Positions 8,912 to 18,138 are shown, counted from the stretch's first letter. The stretch is 64,000 nucleotides of DNA from Mycolicibacterium cosmeticum (GCF_000613185.1 NZ_CCBB010000002.1:310001-374000); one strand, 5' to 3'. The notes: generated by a model from the sequence alone, not told the origin. Program-made: numbers and translations.

Positions 8912-9357
8912 GTGGCCGCCAGGACGAACCCGTGCTCGCCGTAGGTGTGGCAGGTCACCGTGCCCTGATGACCGACACCGCAACCGGCACCCCAGTTCTG
9001 TAACCGGTGGCCTTCGGGCAGCACGTCGACGTCACGGGTGAACGTCCGCGGACCCGACTGGCGATAGCCCGCCGGCGCGCCCGGTTCCACCACCGTCTGA
9101 TCGAATCCGGTCACGTCATAGGGCACCGCATCGCAGCCCACCGGGCCGCCGTTGGGTCCGATCCCGCAGCCGCGCCCGTCCGGGGTCTTGAAGAACACCC
9201 AGGCGAAATCGTCCGCGTCGGGCGACGAATAGTTGCCCTGGGCGAGCGGGTAGCCGTCGACGGCGTCGGCACCCGCAGGGGGCTGCGCCGCCGCGGCACC
9301 CATCGGCAGGACGGCGAACAGCGCCACACCGATCGCAGCGTGTCGAAACCAGCTCAC
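8893..9357 (-). CDS. Small secreted protein with four cysteines, unknown function
   Basis: A 154-residue protein starting at GTG 9357 with a signal peptide ([22 protein letters not shown], probable cleavage after AAA near residue 25). The mature part has four Cys ([30 protein letters not shown]) that could make two disulfides, and ends in aromatic YSVFW. It resembles conserved exported mycobacterial proteins of unknown role. It overlaps the 3' end of dinX by 19 bases in convergent orientation. It occupies the place where M. tuberculosis has ansA, as I recall. No function is assigned. Confidence 0.75.
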   Translation of the reverse strand: MSWFRHAAIGVALFAVLPMGAAAAQPPAGADAVDGYPLAQGNYSSPDADDFAWVFFKTPDGRGCGIGPNGGPVGCDAVPYDVTGFDQTVVEPGAPAGYRQSGPRTFTRDVDVLPEGHRLQNWGAGCGVGHQGTVTCHTYGEHGFVLAATYSVFW

Positions 9358-9448
9358 CGACCCATCAATACCCGGCCGGGCCGCGGTTGTCCGCCGTATC
9401 GGGCGGCGCGTTCGGCATCGCCGCCGCGTCGTTTGGGATGATGGACGG

Positions 9449-10090
9449 GTGACTGACGAAACACCGGCCGGGCCGAGCGCCACCCCCGCAACCGACGCGG
9501 CCGCGCCGGCGGGCCCTGAGCAGGCCGGTACCGCCGGACCGCGCTCGCGCCGGCGGATGCGTCTGCTGCTCACGGTCGCCGGCGTGGTGCTGGCCCTCGA
9601 CGTCGTCACCAAGGTGCTCGCCGTGCACCTGCTGACACCCGGCCAGCCGGTGTCGATCATCGGCGACACCGTGACGTGGACCCTGGTGCGTAATTCGGGT
9701 GCGGCGTTCTCCATGGCCACCGGCTACACCTGGGTGCTCACCCTGATCGCGGCCGGGGTGGTGGTCGGCATCATCTGGATGGGTCGCCGACTGGTCTCGC
9801 CGTGGTGGGCGCTCGGCCTGGGCATGATCCTCGGTGGCGCGCTGGGCAACCTGGTGGACCGGTTCTTCCGCTCGCCCGGCCCGCTGCGCGGCCACGTCGT
9901 CGACTTCCTGTCGATCGGCTGGTGGCCGGTGTTCAACGTGGCCGACCCGGCCGTCGTCGGCGGGGCGATCCTGCTGGTGGTGCTGTCGCTGTTCGGCTTC
10001 GATTTCGACACCGACGGACGGCGCAGGCCCGAGGAGCCGGCGGCGCAACCGGCCGGCGGACTGGCGAACGACACGGATACCCCGGAGTGA
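9449..10090 (+). CDS. lspA: Lipoprotein signal peptidase (signal peptidase II)
   Basis: A 213-residue inner-membrane aspartic protease that removes signal peptides from diacylglyceryl prolipoproteins. Four membrane segments (about 38-58, 92-112, 120-138 and 168-186) carry the catalytic pair: Asp137 in GNLVDR and Asp166 in NVADPAVV. A 35-residue Ala/Pro-rich cytoplasmic N-terminus and a charged tail flank the core, as in other mycobacterial LspA. Start GTG 9449; a weak -10 GATGAT at 9437-9442 lies 6 bases upstream, suggesting a leaderless message. It is coupled to the pseudouridine synthase by a GTGA overlap. Confidence 0.97.
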   Translation: MTDETPAGPSATPATDAAAPAGPEQAGTAGPRSRRRMRLLLTVAGVVLALDVVTKVLAVHLLTPGQPVSIIGDTVTWTLVRNSGAAFSMATGYTWVLTLIAAGVVVGIIWMGRRLVSPWWALGLGMILGGALGNLVDRFFRSPGPLRGHVVDFLSIGWWPVFNVADPAVVGGAILLVVLSLFGFDFDTDGRRRPEEPAAQPAGGLANDTDTPE

Positions 10091-11010
10091 CCACCCGCTC
10101 AATGCCGGTACCCGAGGGGCTGGCGGGCATGCGGGTGGACGCCGGATTGGCCCGGTTGCTCGGACTGTCCCGCACCGCGGCGGCGGCGATCGCCGAAGAG
10201 GGCGGTGTGGAACTCGACGGGGTGACCGCGGGGAAATCGGAGAAGCTGACGGCCGGCGCCTGGCTGGAGGTGCGCATCCCGGATGCGCCGGCGCCGATCG
10301 AGAACACCCCGGTCGACATCGAGGGCATGACCATCCTGTACTCCGACGCCGATATCGTCGCCGTCGACAAACCCGCCGGGGTCGCCGCGCACGCATCGGT
10401 GGGCTGGACCGGTCCCACCGTGCTGGGCGGCCTGGCGGCGGCCGGCTACCGGATCACCACCTCCGGCGTGCACGAACGGCAGGGCATCGTGCACCGGCTG
10501 GACGTCGGCACCTCCGGTGTCATGGTGGTGGCCATCTCGGAGCGGGCGTACACGCTGCTCAAGCGCGCGTTCAAACAGCGCACCGTGGACAAGCGCTACC
10601 ACGCGCTGGTACAGGGTCATCCCGATCCGTCCAGCGGCACCATCGACGCCCCGATCGGCCGGCACCGCGGGCACGACTGGAAATTCGCGGTCACCGAAGG
10701 GGGCAGGCACAGCGTCACCCACTACGACACGATCGAAGCTCATGTCGCGGCCAGCCTGCTGGACGTGCACCTGGAAACCGGCCGCACGCACCAGATCCGG
10801 GTGCATTTCTCGGCGCTGCACCATCCGTGCTGCGGCGACCTGACCTACGGCGCCGACCCCACCCTGGCCAAGAAGTTGGGCCTGGAGCGGCAGTGGCTGC
10901 ACGCCCGCTCACTGGCCTTCGCGCATCCTGCCGACGGCAGGTGGATCGAGATCACCAGCCCGTACCCGGCCGATCTGCAGCACGCCCTCGACGTCCTGCG
11001 CGACCACTGA
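10087..11010 (+). CDS. RluD-family 23S rRNA pseudouridine synthase
   Basis: A 307-residue enzyme converting specific uridines in RNA, probably 23S rRNA, to pseudouridine. An N-terminal S4-like domain (residues 13-65) is followed by the RluA/RluD catalytic domain with HRLDVGTSG, catalytic Asp139, and GRTHQIRVH further on. GTG 10087 overlaps the lspA stop by four bases, the same lspA-rlu arrangement found in many bacteria (Rv1539-Rv1540 by recollection). The target uridine cannot be told from sequence. Confidence 0.93.
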   Translation: MTTRSMPVPEGLAGMRVDAGLARLLGLSRTAAAAIAEEGGVELDGVTAGKSEKLTAGAWLEVRIPDAPAPIENTPVDIEGMTILYSDADIVAVDKPAGVAAHASVGWTGPTVLGGLAAAGYRITTSGVHERQGIVHRLDVGTSGVMVVAISERAYTLLKRAFKQRTVDKRYHALVQGHPDPSSGTIDAPIGRHRGHDWKFAVTEGGRHSVTHYDTIEAHVAASLLDVHLETGRTHQIRVHFSALHHPCCGDLTYGADPTLAKKLGLERQWLHARSLAFAHPADGRWIEITSPYPADLQHALDVLRDH

Positions 11011-11011
11011 G

Positions 11012-11932
11012 GTGACTCCGGAGCCAAGCGACCGGGGCCGGCGCGCCGGGTTGCTCTTCGGCGCCGGCGCCTACGGCACGTGGGGGCTGTTCCCGGCGTT
11101 CTTCCCGCTGCTCGAACCGGCCGGTGCCGTCGAGATCCTGGCGCACCGGATCGTTTGGAGCCTGGTGCTGATGGCGCTGGTGATCGTCCTGGTGCGCCGG
11201 CTCGGCGACCTGCGCCGGATGTCGGGGCGGACCTGGCTGTTACTGGCCGGCGCGTCGGCCCTGATCTCCGCGAACTGGGCGATCTACGTGTACGCGGTGA
11301 ACAACGGCCACGTGGTCGATGCCGCGCTGGGCTATTTCATCAATCCGTTGGTGACGGTGGGGCTCGGGGTGCTGATCTTCCGGGAGCGGCTCAACCGCGC
11401 CCAGGCGGCCGCGCTGGCCATCGCGGTGGTGGCGGTGGTGGTGCTGACGGTCGAGGTCGGTGCGCTGCCGTATATCGGGCTCGGGCTGGCGCTGTCGTTC
11501 GGGCTCTACGGCGCGGTGAAGAAGACGGTGGACACCGATCCACGGGTCAGCGTCGGCGTCGAGGCGGGGCTGGCGGCGCCGTTTGCTCTGGGCTACCTCG
11601 CGGTGCTGCAGTCCTCGGGTGCGGGCACCTTCACCGGGCACGGTGCCGCCCACGTCGTGCTGCTGGTGTCCTCGGGTGTGCTGACCGCAATCCCACTGTT
11701 GTTGTTCGCTGCCGCGGCACAGCGCCTGCCGATGGTGACAATGGGGCTGCTGTTCTACCTGACGCCGATCATGCAAATGACGTGGGGTGTGCTAGTCGGC
11801 CATGAGCCGATGCCGCCCGCGCGCTGGCTCGGGTTTGCACTGATTTGGCTCGCACTGGCGGTGTTCAGCGTCGATGCCGTTCTCCGCACGCGGTCAGCGC
11901 GCCGCCCGGTTTCCGGAGACGCCAATGTATAA
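11012..11932 (+). CDS. RarD-like EamA-family permease
   Basis: A 306-residue inner-membrane protein with about ten hydrophobic segments in two EamA repeats. It begins with LLFGAGAYGTWGLFPAFFPLL and contains ANWAIYVYAVNNGHVVDAAL and GYFINPLVTVGLGVLIF, characteristic of the RarD subgroup of the drug/metabolite transporter superfamily. The substrate is unknown. GTG 11012 starts one base after the stop of the preceding gene, so it is likely the last gene of an lspA-rlu-rarD unit. It ends 84 bases before mmpL, which has its own promoter. Confidence 0.88.
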   Translation: MTPEPSDRGRRAGLLFGAGAYGTWGLFPAFFPLLEPAGAVEILAHRIVWSLVLMALVIVLVRRLGDLRRMSGRTWLLLAGASALISANWAIYVYAVNNGHVVDAALGYFINPLVTVGLGVLIFRERLNRAQAAALAIAVVAVVVLTVEVGALPYIGLGLALSFGLYGAVKKTVDTDPRVSVGVEAGLAAPFALGYLAVLQSSGAGTFTGHGAAHVVLLVSSGVLTAIPLLLFAAAAQRLPMVTMGLLFYLTPIMQMTWGVLVGHEPMPPARWLGFALIWLALAVFSVDAVLRTRSARRPVSGDANV

Positions 11933-12002
11933 AGAACCTGAGAAGATTGCTGGGCCGCGCCGATATTGCCCCGGCCGCGGTCAACTCAGCGGCGGAAACA
12001 TG

Positions 12003-12008
12003 TAGCCT
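12003..12008 (+). promoter_or_regulatory. -10 hexamer TAGCCT of the mmpL gene
   Basis: TAGCCT fits TANNNT; 8 bases separate it from ATG 12017, a predicted leaderless start. Confidence 0.5.
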
Positions 12009-12016
12009 GGTCCGCA

Positions 12017-15000
12017 ATGTTCAAACGTCCCAAGGTGAGCGCCCATGCCTTCTTGACGGGCAGTGGCCGACTGATCGTCCGCCACCCGGTGCTCATGATC
12101 GCCACCTGGGTGGTCATCGCCGGCGCGTTGTTCGCTGCGCTGCCACCGCTGGCGACCGTCGCGGCGCGCAATCCGCCGGACTTCTGGCCCAAGGACGCCC
12201 CCGTGCTGGCCGCCGGCAACCAGATGAAGACGGCGTTCAACGAGGCCGGCGCCAGCAACATGATCGCCGTCGTCCTCGTCGACGAGAACGGGCTGAGCAA
12301 GGAGGACGAGGCCACCTACCGGACGTTGGTGGACAAACTGCGGGCCAAGTCCGATGTGGTGATCGGCACCCAGGACTTCGTGCACATCCCCGAGCTGAAG
12401 CCCGCGATGACCAGCAAGGACGGCAAGGCGTTCAACCTTCCGGTCAGCCTGTACGGCACCATGGGCACCAGCCAGGGCCAGAAGGCGTACCGAGACGCCA
12501 TGAAGATCATCAACGAGGTCACGGCAAACACCACGCTGAAACCGAGCGTGGTCGGTGCCGCCGCGACCATGGAGGATGTCACCGGCATCGCGCTGCGTGA
12601 TCAGCACATCATCGAGCTGTCCACCGTCATCACGGTGCTGCTCATCCTGATCATCGTCTACCGCAACATCGTCGCGATGGTCATCCCGCTGCTGACCATC
12701 GGCATCTCACTGGCCACCGCGCAGCAGGTGATCGCCGGCCTCGGCCTGATCGGCCTCGGGCTGGGCCCGCAGACCCTCATGCTCATCACCGGCATGATGA
12801 TCGGTGCCGGCATCGACTACGCCGTCTTCCTGTTCAGCCGATATCAGGAGTACCTGCGCGGTGGCATGGCCTCGGACCAGGCCGTGGTCGCCGCGCTGGT
12901 GTCGATCGGGGAGGTGATCGCCGGCTCGGCGGGCACGGTCGCGATCACCTTCATGTCGCTGATGTTCACGCAGCTGGCCGTGTTCTCGACGATCGGTCCC
13001 GCGCTGGCCGTCACCATCTTCGTCGGCTTCCTGTCGTCGGTGACCCTGCTGCCGGCCTTCATCGTGCTGGCGGGCCGGCGCGGCTGGGTCAACCCGCGCA
13101 AGGACATCACCGGCCGGTTCTGGCGGCTGTCCGGGGTGAACATCGTGCGCCGGCCGTGGCTCAACCTGATCTGCAGCCTGATCGTGCTCATCTCACTGGC
13201 CAGCTGCGCGCTGCTGGTGGACTTCAACTACGACGACCGCAAGAACCTGCCGGTGAAATCGTCCAGCAACGACTCCTACGAGACGATGAACGCGCACTTC
13301 CCGGTGAGCAATTCGATGCAGCAGTTCATCGTGATCCATTCGGACACCCAGGATCTGCGGTCACCGCGGGCACTGGCCGACATGGAGCAGATGGCCGCGC
13401 GGGTGGCGCAGTTGCCCGACATCGCCGCCGTCCGGGGTATCACCCGTCCCAACGGCGAGATGCTCACCGAGGCCAGGGCCACCCATCAAGCCGGTGAGGT
13501 CGGCGAGAAGATGGAGGAGGCCACCAATCTCATCTCGCAGAACGACGGCAACCTGACCGCGCTGACCGACGGATCCCGCCAGCTCGCCGACGCGCTGAAC
13601 AAGCTCAGGGAGCAGGTGCTGCAATCGGCGGGCCCGCTGAACACCATGCTCAACGCGCTGGTCGAGATCGACAAGGAATACGGCGGTACCGGCACGATCA
13701 AGCGGGCCAGCGCCAGCGCCCAGTTGGTGGACGGGTTGCGCAACCTCGGCAAGCAGGTCGGTATCGGGATGGACGCCGTCGTCACCAACGCGGTCTGGTT
13801 GCAGCCCGCCCTGCAGGTGCTCAACGCGGTGCCGTGGTGCTCGATCGACCCGGCCTGCCGGGCGGTGCGCACCGATATGACCAACCTGCTCAACGCCTAT
13901 CAAGACGGCACCATGATGCAGCTCAAGGTGGCCGCCCAGGACCTGCAGAACACCGACGACGCCTCCCTGCACGACCAGCTCTCCGGGATCGACAGCAACC
14001 TGGACACCGCCCTGACCGCCGCCGACGAGCTGAAGGCCACCGACCCGGTGGCACTCAAGTCCCAGCTCGAGACGCTGACCAAGGGCGCCAACCTGCTCGC
14101 CGACTCCAGCGAGAAGCTGGCCCAGGGTGTCAAACTGCTGGTCGACCAGACCCGGCAGATGGGCGGCGGCCTCGGGCAGGCGTCGGACTTCCTGCTGGCG
14201 ATGAAGCGGGACGCGGCCGACCCGTCGATGTCCGGTTTCTACATCCCGCCGCAGATCCTCACCCGGCCGGAATTCGAGAAGGCCGCCAAGCTGTTCATCT
14301 CCCAGGACGGTCACACCGCCCGGTATCTGGTGCAGACCGCGCTGGACCCGTTCGGCACGGCGGCCATGGACCAGGTCGAGGACATCATCGCGGCGGCCGA
14401 AAGTTCGCGTCCCAACACGACTTTGGCGGATGCCGACATCACCATGGTCGGGTTCACCCGCGGCCAGAACGATATCCGCGACTACTACAACGCCGATATC
14501 CGCTACATCGTGCTGGTGACGCTGATCGTGGTGTTCTTCATCCTGGTGGTGCTGCTGCGGGCCATCCTGGCGCCGCTGTACCTGGTGCTCACCGTGGTGC
14601 TGTCGTACATGTCGGCGTTGGGCATCACCGTCATCGTGTTCCAGTTCCTGTTGAAGCAGCCGATCTTCTGGAACACCCCCGGCGTGACATTCCTGGTGCT
14701 GGTGGCGGTCGGAGCGGACTACAACCTGCTGCTCATCTCCCGGATCAAGGAGGAGGCGCACCGCGGCATGCGGGCCGCCGTGATCCGCACCGTCGGTGCC
14801 ACCGGTGGTGTGATCACCTCGGCCGGCCTCATCTTCGCGGCATCCATGCTGGCGCTGACGGTCAGCAGCATCGCGGCGGTGGTCCAGACCGGTTTCATCA
14901 TCGGTATCGGTCTGCTGCTGGACACCTTCCTGGTGCGCACCATCACCGTGCCGGCCATCGCCGTGCTGCTGGGTGACAAGAACTGGTGGCCCGCGGCGCC

Positions 15001-15190
15001 CCCCACCAAGAAGAAGGCCACCCGCAAACGGCGGGCGGCCGTGCCCGTCGGCGCGGCGGCAGGCGCTGGAGGGTCCGGTCCCCGCGACGCCGACTGGTAT
15101 GACGACGTGGACGACGACGATGCCGATACCGACTTCGGTCAGGCGGCGGCCAACGCGTCGATGGTCACCCGCGCGTGGCGCACGCCTTGA
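12017..15190 (+). CDS. MmpL-family RND transporter
   Basis: A 1057-residue inner-membrane transporter of the mycobacterial MmpL group, which exports envelope lipids or siderophores using the proton gradient. Two homologous halves each carry the Asp-Tyr proton-relay pair: Asp267-Tyr268 (GAGIDYAVFLFSRYQEY) and Asp901-Tyr902 (VGADYNLLLISRIKEE). A large periplasmic region between them (about 410-790) includes a coiled-coil stretch (EEATNLISQNDGNLTALTDG; LADSSEKLAQGVKLL), as in MmpL4/5-type proteins. No mmpS partner lies upstream. The C-terminus is charged (KKKATRKRR, then an acidic run). ATG 12017 is set by the -10. The adjacent GT4 gene hints at a glycolipid cargo, but this is inference. Confidence 0.95.
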   Translation: MFKRPKVSAHAFLTGSGRLIVRHPVLMIATWVVIAGALFAALPPLATVAARNPPDFWPKDAPVLAAGNQMKTAFNEAGASNMIAVVLVDENGLSKEDEATYRTLVDKLRAKSDVVIGTQDFVHIPELKPAMTSKDGKAFNLPVSLYGTMGTSQGQKAYRDAMKIINEVTANTTLKPSVVGAAATMEDVTGIALRDQHIIELSTVITVLLILIIVYRNIVAMVIPLLTIGISLATAQQVIAGLGLIGLGLGPQTLMLITGMMIGAGIDYAVFLFSRYQEYLRGGMASDQAVVAALVSIGEVIAGSAGTVAITFMSLMFTQLAVFSTIGPALAVTIFVGFLSSVTLLPAFIVLAGRRGWVNPRKDITGRFWRLSGVNIVRRPWLNLICSLIVLISLASCALLVDFNYDDRKNLPVKSSSNDSYETMNAHFPVSNSMQQFIVIHSDTQDLRSPRALADMEQMAARVAQLPDIAAVRGITRPNGEMLTEARATHQAGEVGEKMEEATNLISQNDGNLTALTDGSRQLADALNKLREQVLQSAGPLNTMLNALVEIDKEYGGTGTIKRASASAQLVDGLRNLGKQVGIGMDAVVTNAVWLQPALQVLNAVPWCSIDPACRAVRTDMTNLLNAYQDGTMMQLKVAAQDLQNTDDASLHDQLSGIDSNLDTALTAADELKATDPVALKSQLETLTKGANLLADSSEKLAQGVKLLVDQTRQMGGGLGQASDFLLAMKRDAADPSMSGFYIPPQILTRPEFEKAAKLFISQDGHTARYLVQTALDPFGTAAMDQVEDIIAAAESSRPNTTLADADITMVGFTRGQNDIRDYYNADIRYIVLVTLIVVFFILVVLLRAILAPLYLVLTVVLSYMSALGITVIVFQFLLKQPIFWNTPGVTFLVLVAVGADYNLLLISRIKEEAHRGMRAAVIRTVGATGGVITSAGLIFAASMLALTVSSIAAVVQTGFIIGIGLLLDTFLVRTITVPAIAVLLGDKNWWPAAPPTKKKATRKRRAAVPVGAAAGAGGSGPRDADWYDDVDDDDADTDFGQAAANASMVTRAWRTP

Positions 15191-15196
15191 GATCGA

Positions 15197-16342
15197 TCAG
15201 GCGCTGACGGCGCGACCACCGGTGAGCACCGCGGCCGTCCGGTTCGCCGCGTCGCGCCAGCTGCCGTAATGCTCGGCCCAGTCCCGCACCGCGGCGTGGT
15301 CGGTGATCCCGGCCGCGGCACGTGCCTCGGCCAGGCCCGCGGCCAGGCCGTCGACGGAGGGTTCGACGGCGTACAGCCGTTGCGGGCCGGCCAGGTCAGC
15401 GAGGTGGTGCAGGGCGGGCCCCACCACGGGGCAGCCCATGCTCAACGCCAGGACGGCGCTCCCGGAGGTGAAGAACGCCCGGTGGGAGATCACCGCGGCG
15501 TCGGCCGCACCGTAGTAGAGCGGTACCTCACTGTCGGGAATGTGCTTGGCGTGCACGATGATCCGGGGATCGTCCGCGGCCAGCGCGAGCTCTGCCGACA
15601 CATCGCCCTGACGGGTGCCCGCGATGATCAGGCGGTCGTTCGCGCCGGCGATGCGCTGGAACGCCTCGATGGCGTTGCCGACGCCCTTGTACGGCCGGAT
15701 GCGTCCGAAGGCGAGCGCCACGAAGCCGTCGGACGGGATGCCGAGCCGGGCGCGCGCCTCCTCGCGCGACGGCGGTGCCGGGTAGTCCGCCACGTAGTGC
15801 GGGTGGTGCACCGTGGTGCACGGTCCGGTGTAGCCGAAGGTTTCGGCCAACTCGGCGCAGGCGCCGTCGAAATGCACGAACACATGGTCGGTCATGGCCA
15901 GCAGATCGCGGCGCGCCTTGCGGCCCAGATCGGGATGCGGGTCGTCGTGCGGCACCAGGTTGTGCGCGGTCCAGGCGATCCGCACCCCGCGGCGCTTGAG
16001 GGCGCGCAGCTGGATCCGGACGGAGGCGGCATGCACCCGGTAGAGCAGCCGCGATTTGTGCAGGTGGGCCTCACCCGGCCAGTGCAGATGCAACCAGTCA
16101 CCGGGGCGCAAGCGGTATGCGCCCAGGTAGAGCAGGGTAGACGACCCGGCGCGGACGCCCGATGCGCGCAGCGACTCGATCAGGCTGGGCAGGTAGGGGT
16201 TGTCGAACCAGCGTGGCCACATCTGCACCCGCACGTCGCTGTGCTGCGCCGCCGTGGCGTGTGCTGCGGCGCGCCGACGGTCCCCCCGTGCCGCGCGCTT
16301 ACGCATCGATGACGGATTCCTGACCAGCCCCCACGTAGTCAT
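15197..16342 (-). CDS. GT4-like glycosyltransferase
   Basis: A 381-residue GT-B enzyme. The N-terminal half has RIAWTAHNLVPHDDPHPDLG. The C-terminal half has ALAFGRIRPYKGVGNAIEAF and a nucleotide-sugar-binding stretch (AADAAVISHRAFFTSGSAVL), typical of GT4-type retaining transferases acting on envelope glycolipids or polysaccharides. It is convergent with mmpL, with six bases between the stops. ATG 16342 is preceded by a leaderless-type promoter and a palindrome. Donor and acceptor are unknown. Confidence 0.85.
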   Translation of the reverse strand: MTTWGLVRNPSSMRKRAARGDRRRAAAHATAAQHSDVRVQMWPRWFDNPYLPSLIESLRASGVRAGSSTLLYLGAYRLRPGDWLHLHWPGEAHLHKSRLLYRVHAASVRIQLRALKRRGVRIAWTAHNLVPHDDPHPDLGRKARRDLLAMTDHVFVHFDGACAELAETFGYTGPCTTVHHPHYVADYPAPPSREEARARLGIPSDGFVALAFGRIRPYKGVGNAIEAFQRIAGANDRLIIAGTRQGDVSAELALAADDPRIIVHAKHIPDSEVPLYYGAADAAVISHRAFFTSGSAVLALSMGCPVVGPALHHLADLAGPQRLYAVEPSVDGLAAGLAEARAAAGITDHAAVRDWAEHYGSWRDAANRTAAVLTGGRAVSA

Positions 16343-16349
16343 GGGCGGG

Positions 16350-16355
16350 ACACTA
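16350..16355 (-). promoter_or_regulatory. -10 hexamer TAGTGT of the GT4 gene
   Basis: TAGTGT (minus strand) lies 7 bases before ATG 16342, the same arrangement as at 1991-2004: a predicted leaderless start. Confidence 0.55.
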
Positions 16356-16367
16356 ACAACCTAAAGT

Positions 16368-16381
16368 GCCTGGTACCAGGC
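16368..16381. promoter_or_regulatory. Perfect 14-bp palindrome over the GT4 -35 region
   Basis: GCCTGGT-ACCAGGC is perfectly self-complementary. Its centre is about 32 bases upstream of the GT4 start, over the -35 position. It is a candidate operator for an unidentified regulator. Confidence 0.5.
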
Positions 16382-16428
16382 GGTTTTGCAGACTGGGCCG
16401 AGACGGGCGGCCACCGCTCACCGACGAG

Positions 16429-16448
16429 AATTTGCTGTGCGGCAAATT
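16429..16448. repeat. Inverted repeat AATTTGC-N6-GCAAATT
   Basis: Perfect 7-bp arms separated by TGTGCG, within the AT-rich udgA upstream region. The size fits a dimeric regulator site. Confidence 0.45.
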
Positions 16449-16454
16449 AGTGAT

Positions 16455-16500
16455 CAAATGTGCACGCTGTGTGGCATCTATGTGGCCCAATTCACATTTG
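16455..16500. repeat. Inverted repeat CAAATGTG ... CACATTTG
   Basis: Perfect 8-bp arms at 16455-16462 and 16493-16500 with a 30-bp spacer, about four helical turns between arm centres. This could allow looping or cooperative binding. Confidence 0.4.
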
Positions 16501-16714
16501 CCTGCTGTGTGCGTGCAACCTGAAAAATTTTTCGTTAACGGCGTGGGGCGCGTCGCCGGACCGGCGACCCGCCGCGCCGGTGTCACCTCCGGTTCATCGA
16601 CCCGTCGAACGGCGTTCGCGGCCGGGCACGATGTTGCGTGCGCGTGTCCGCCCATGGCGAGAGCGGTGGTGATGAGGTGTGGTGTACTTAGCTGCGACCG
16701 AGCAAGGAGAAGTA

Positions 16715-16819
16715 TTGGCGGGCAGACTCGATCGGGCCTCGAACGCGCTTCGCGACAGTCGGCCGATGGCCCCCGTGCGGTCGCACCACACTGCGAGAGC
16801 CTGGAGTTCAGCTAGATGA
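16715..16819 (+). CDS. 34-codon upstream ORF translationally coupled to udgA
   Basis: A short frame starting TTG 16715, five bases after a strong Shine-Dalgarno AAGGAG (16704-16709). It runs without a stop to TGA 16817-16819, which overlaps the udgA ATG as ATGA. The product would have 34 residues, be very basic (Arg/His-rich) and contain no hydrophobic segment. The good ribosome site, the start spacing and the exact four-base coupling make translation plausible. The role may be regulation of udgA rather than the peptide itself. It resembles no family known to me. Confidence 0.5.
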   Translation: MAGRLDRASNALRDSRPMAPVRSHHTARAWSSAR

Positions 16820-18138
16820 GAATGAGCGTCATTGGAACGGGCTACCTCGGTGCCGTCCACGCCGCCTGCATGGCACATATCGGGCACGAGGTCGTCGCGT
16901 ATGACACCGATGCGGCCAAGATCGCCGCGCTGGCGACCGGCACCTCCCCGTTCTACGAACCGGGATTCGACGAACTGCTCACCGAGGTGCTCGGCACCGG
17001 CCGGTTGCGGTTCACCCAGTCAGTGCAGGAAGCGGTCTCCGGCGCCTCGGTGCACTTCGTCTGTGTCGGGACGCCGCAGTCGTCGGGTTCGGACGCGGCC
17101 AATGTCGCGTACGTCGACAGCGCGTTCCGCTCGGTTGCGGTCAACGCCGATGCCGACGGATTGATCGTCGGCAAGTCGACCGTGCCGGTGGGCACGGCGC
17201 AGCGCCTCGCCGCCGAGGTGGCGGCCACGTCGTCGCCGCACCGGCTCGAGGTCGCATGGAATCCCGAATTCCTCCGGGAGGGCAAGGCGATCGAGGACAC
17301 GCTGCAGCCGGACCGCCTGGTCTTCGGGGTCACGTCCGAATACGCCGAGAAGACGTTGCAAGAGGTCTACGGCAGTCTGCTGGATGCCGGGACGCCGCAT
17401 CTGACGGCGGACCTCGCAACCTCTGAACTGGTCAAGGTGGCGGCGAACGCCTTTCTGGCCACCAAGATCTCGTTCATCAACGCGATGGCCGAGGTGTGCG
17501 AGATCGTCGACGCCGATGTGGTGACGCTCAGCCGCGCGCTGGGTTACGACGACCGGATCGGTAAGCGATTCCTCAACGCCGGCTTGGGTTTCGGTGGCGG
17601 GTGCCTGCCCAAGGACATCCGCGCCTTCAGCGCCAGGGCCGGTGAGCTCGGCGCCGCCGACGCGCTGCGATTCCTGCACGAGGTCGACAAGATCAACCTG
17701 CGCCGGCGCGAGAAGGCGGTGTCGGTGGCGCGCGCCGTCGTCGGCGGTGAATTCCTGGGCAAGAGCATCGCCGTGCTGGGTGCGGCGTTCAAGCCCAACA
17801 GCGACGACGTCCGCGATTCGCCGGCCCTGAACGTGGCCGCCGCCATGCACCTGAAGGGCGCCGACGTGCGCGTGCACGATCCGAAGGCGATCGAGAACGC
17901 GAAAGCCCGGTTCCCGACGCTCGGGTACTTCGCCAGTGCCGAGGACGCCTGCCGCAACGCGGATCTGATCGTGCTGGCCACCGAATGGGACGAGTACTGC
18001 AACATCGACCCGGTGGCGTTCCGGTCGGTGGTGAAAGAGCCGCGCCTGCTCGACACCAGGAACGCGATCGACCGGGAGTACTGGTCCGGCGCCGGATGGC
18101 AGGTGTACAGCCTCGGCCGGGGCGGACTGAACGTCTGA
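16816..18138 (+). CDS. udgA: UDP-glucose 6-dehydrogenase
   Basis: A 440-residue cytoplasmic enzyme that oxidises UDP-glucose to UDP-glucuronate with two NAD+. The NAD-binding loop is VIGTGYLGAVHA at residues 5-16. The catalytic Cys263 lies in GFGGGCLPKD. The C-terminal UDP-binding domain has GAAFKPNSDDVRDSP. The length and motifs are standard. Starts at ATG 16816 or 16822 are both possible; 16816 gives the ATGA overlap with the upstream ORF. It overlaps the following GT2 gene by one base, so UDP-glucuronate (or a derived sugar) is probably the donor, or donor precursor, for that transferase. Confidence 0.95.
   Translation: MRMSVIGTGYLGAVHAACMAHIGHEVVAYDTDAAKIAALATGTSPFYEPGFDELLTEVLGTGRLRFTQSVQEAVSGASVHFVCVGTPQSSGSDAANVAYVDSAFRSVAVNADADGLIVGKSTVPVGTAQRLAAEVAATSSPHRLEVAWNPEFLREGKAIEDTLQPDRLVFGVTSEYAEKTLQEVYGSLLDAGTPHLTADLATSELVKVAANAFLATKISFINAMAEVCEIVDADVVTLSRALGYDDRIGKRFLNAGLGFGGGCLPKDIRAFSARAGELGAADALRFLHEVDKINLRRREKAVSVARAVVGGEFLGKSIAVLGAAFKPNSDDVRDSPALNVAAAMHLKGADVRVHDPKAIENAKARFPTLGYFASAEDACRNADLIVLATEWDEYCNIDPVAFRSVVKEPRLLDTRNAIDREYWSGAGWQVYSLGRGGLNV

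Larger units (their letters stand above)
16382..16714. other. AT-rich intergenic region upstream of udgA
   Basis: About 330 bases without a supported gene. The section 16425-16545 is markedly AT-richer than the rest of the window (for example GAAAAATTTTTCGTTAACG near 16521). It carries two perfect inverted repeats listed separately. It is presumably the udgA control region and a possible binding site for a nucleoid protein such as Lsr2, which prefers AT-rich DNA. I see no RNA gene in it. Confidence 0.4.

Noticed and set aside
16366..16815. 149-codon frame ending just before udgA
   Set aside because: Crosses the AT-rich control region, no ribosome site, no recognisable protein; the 34-codon frame with Shine-Dalgarno is the better candidate.
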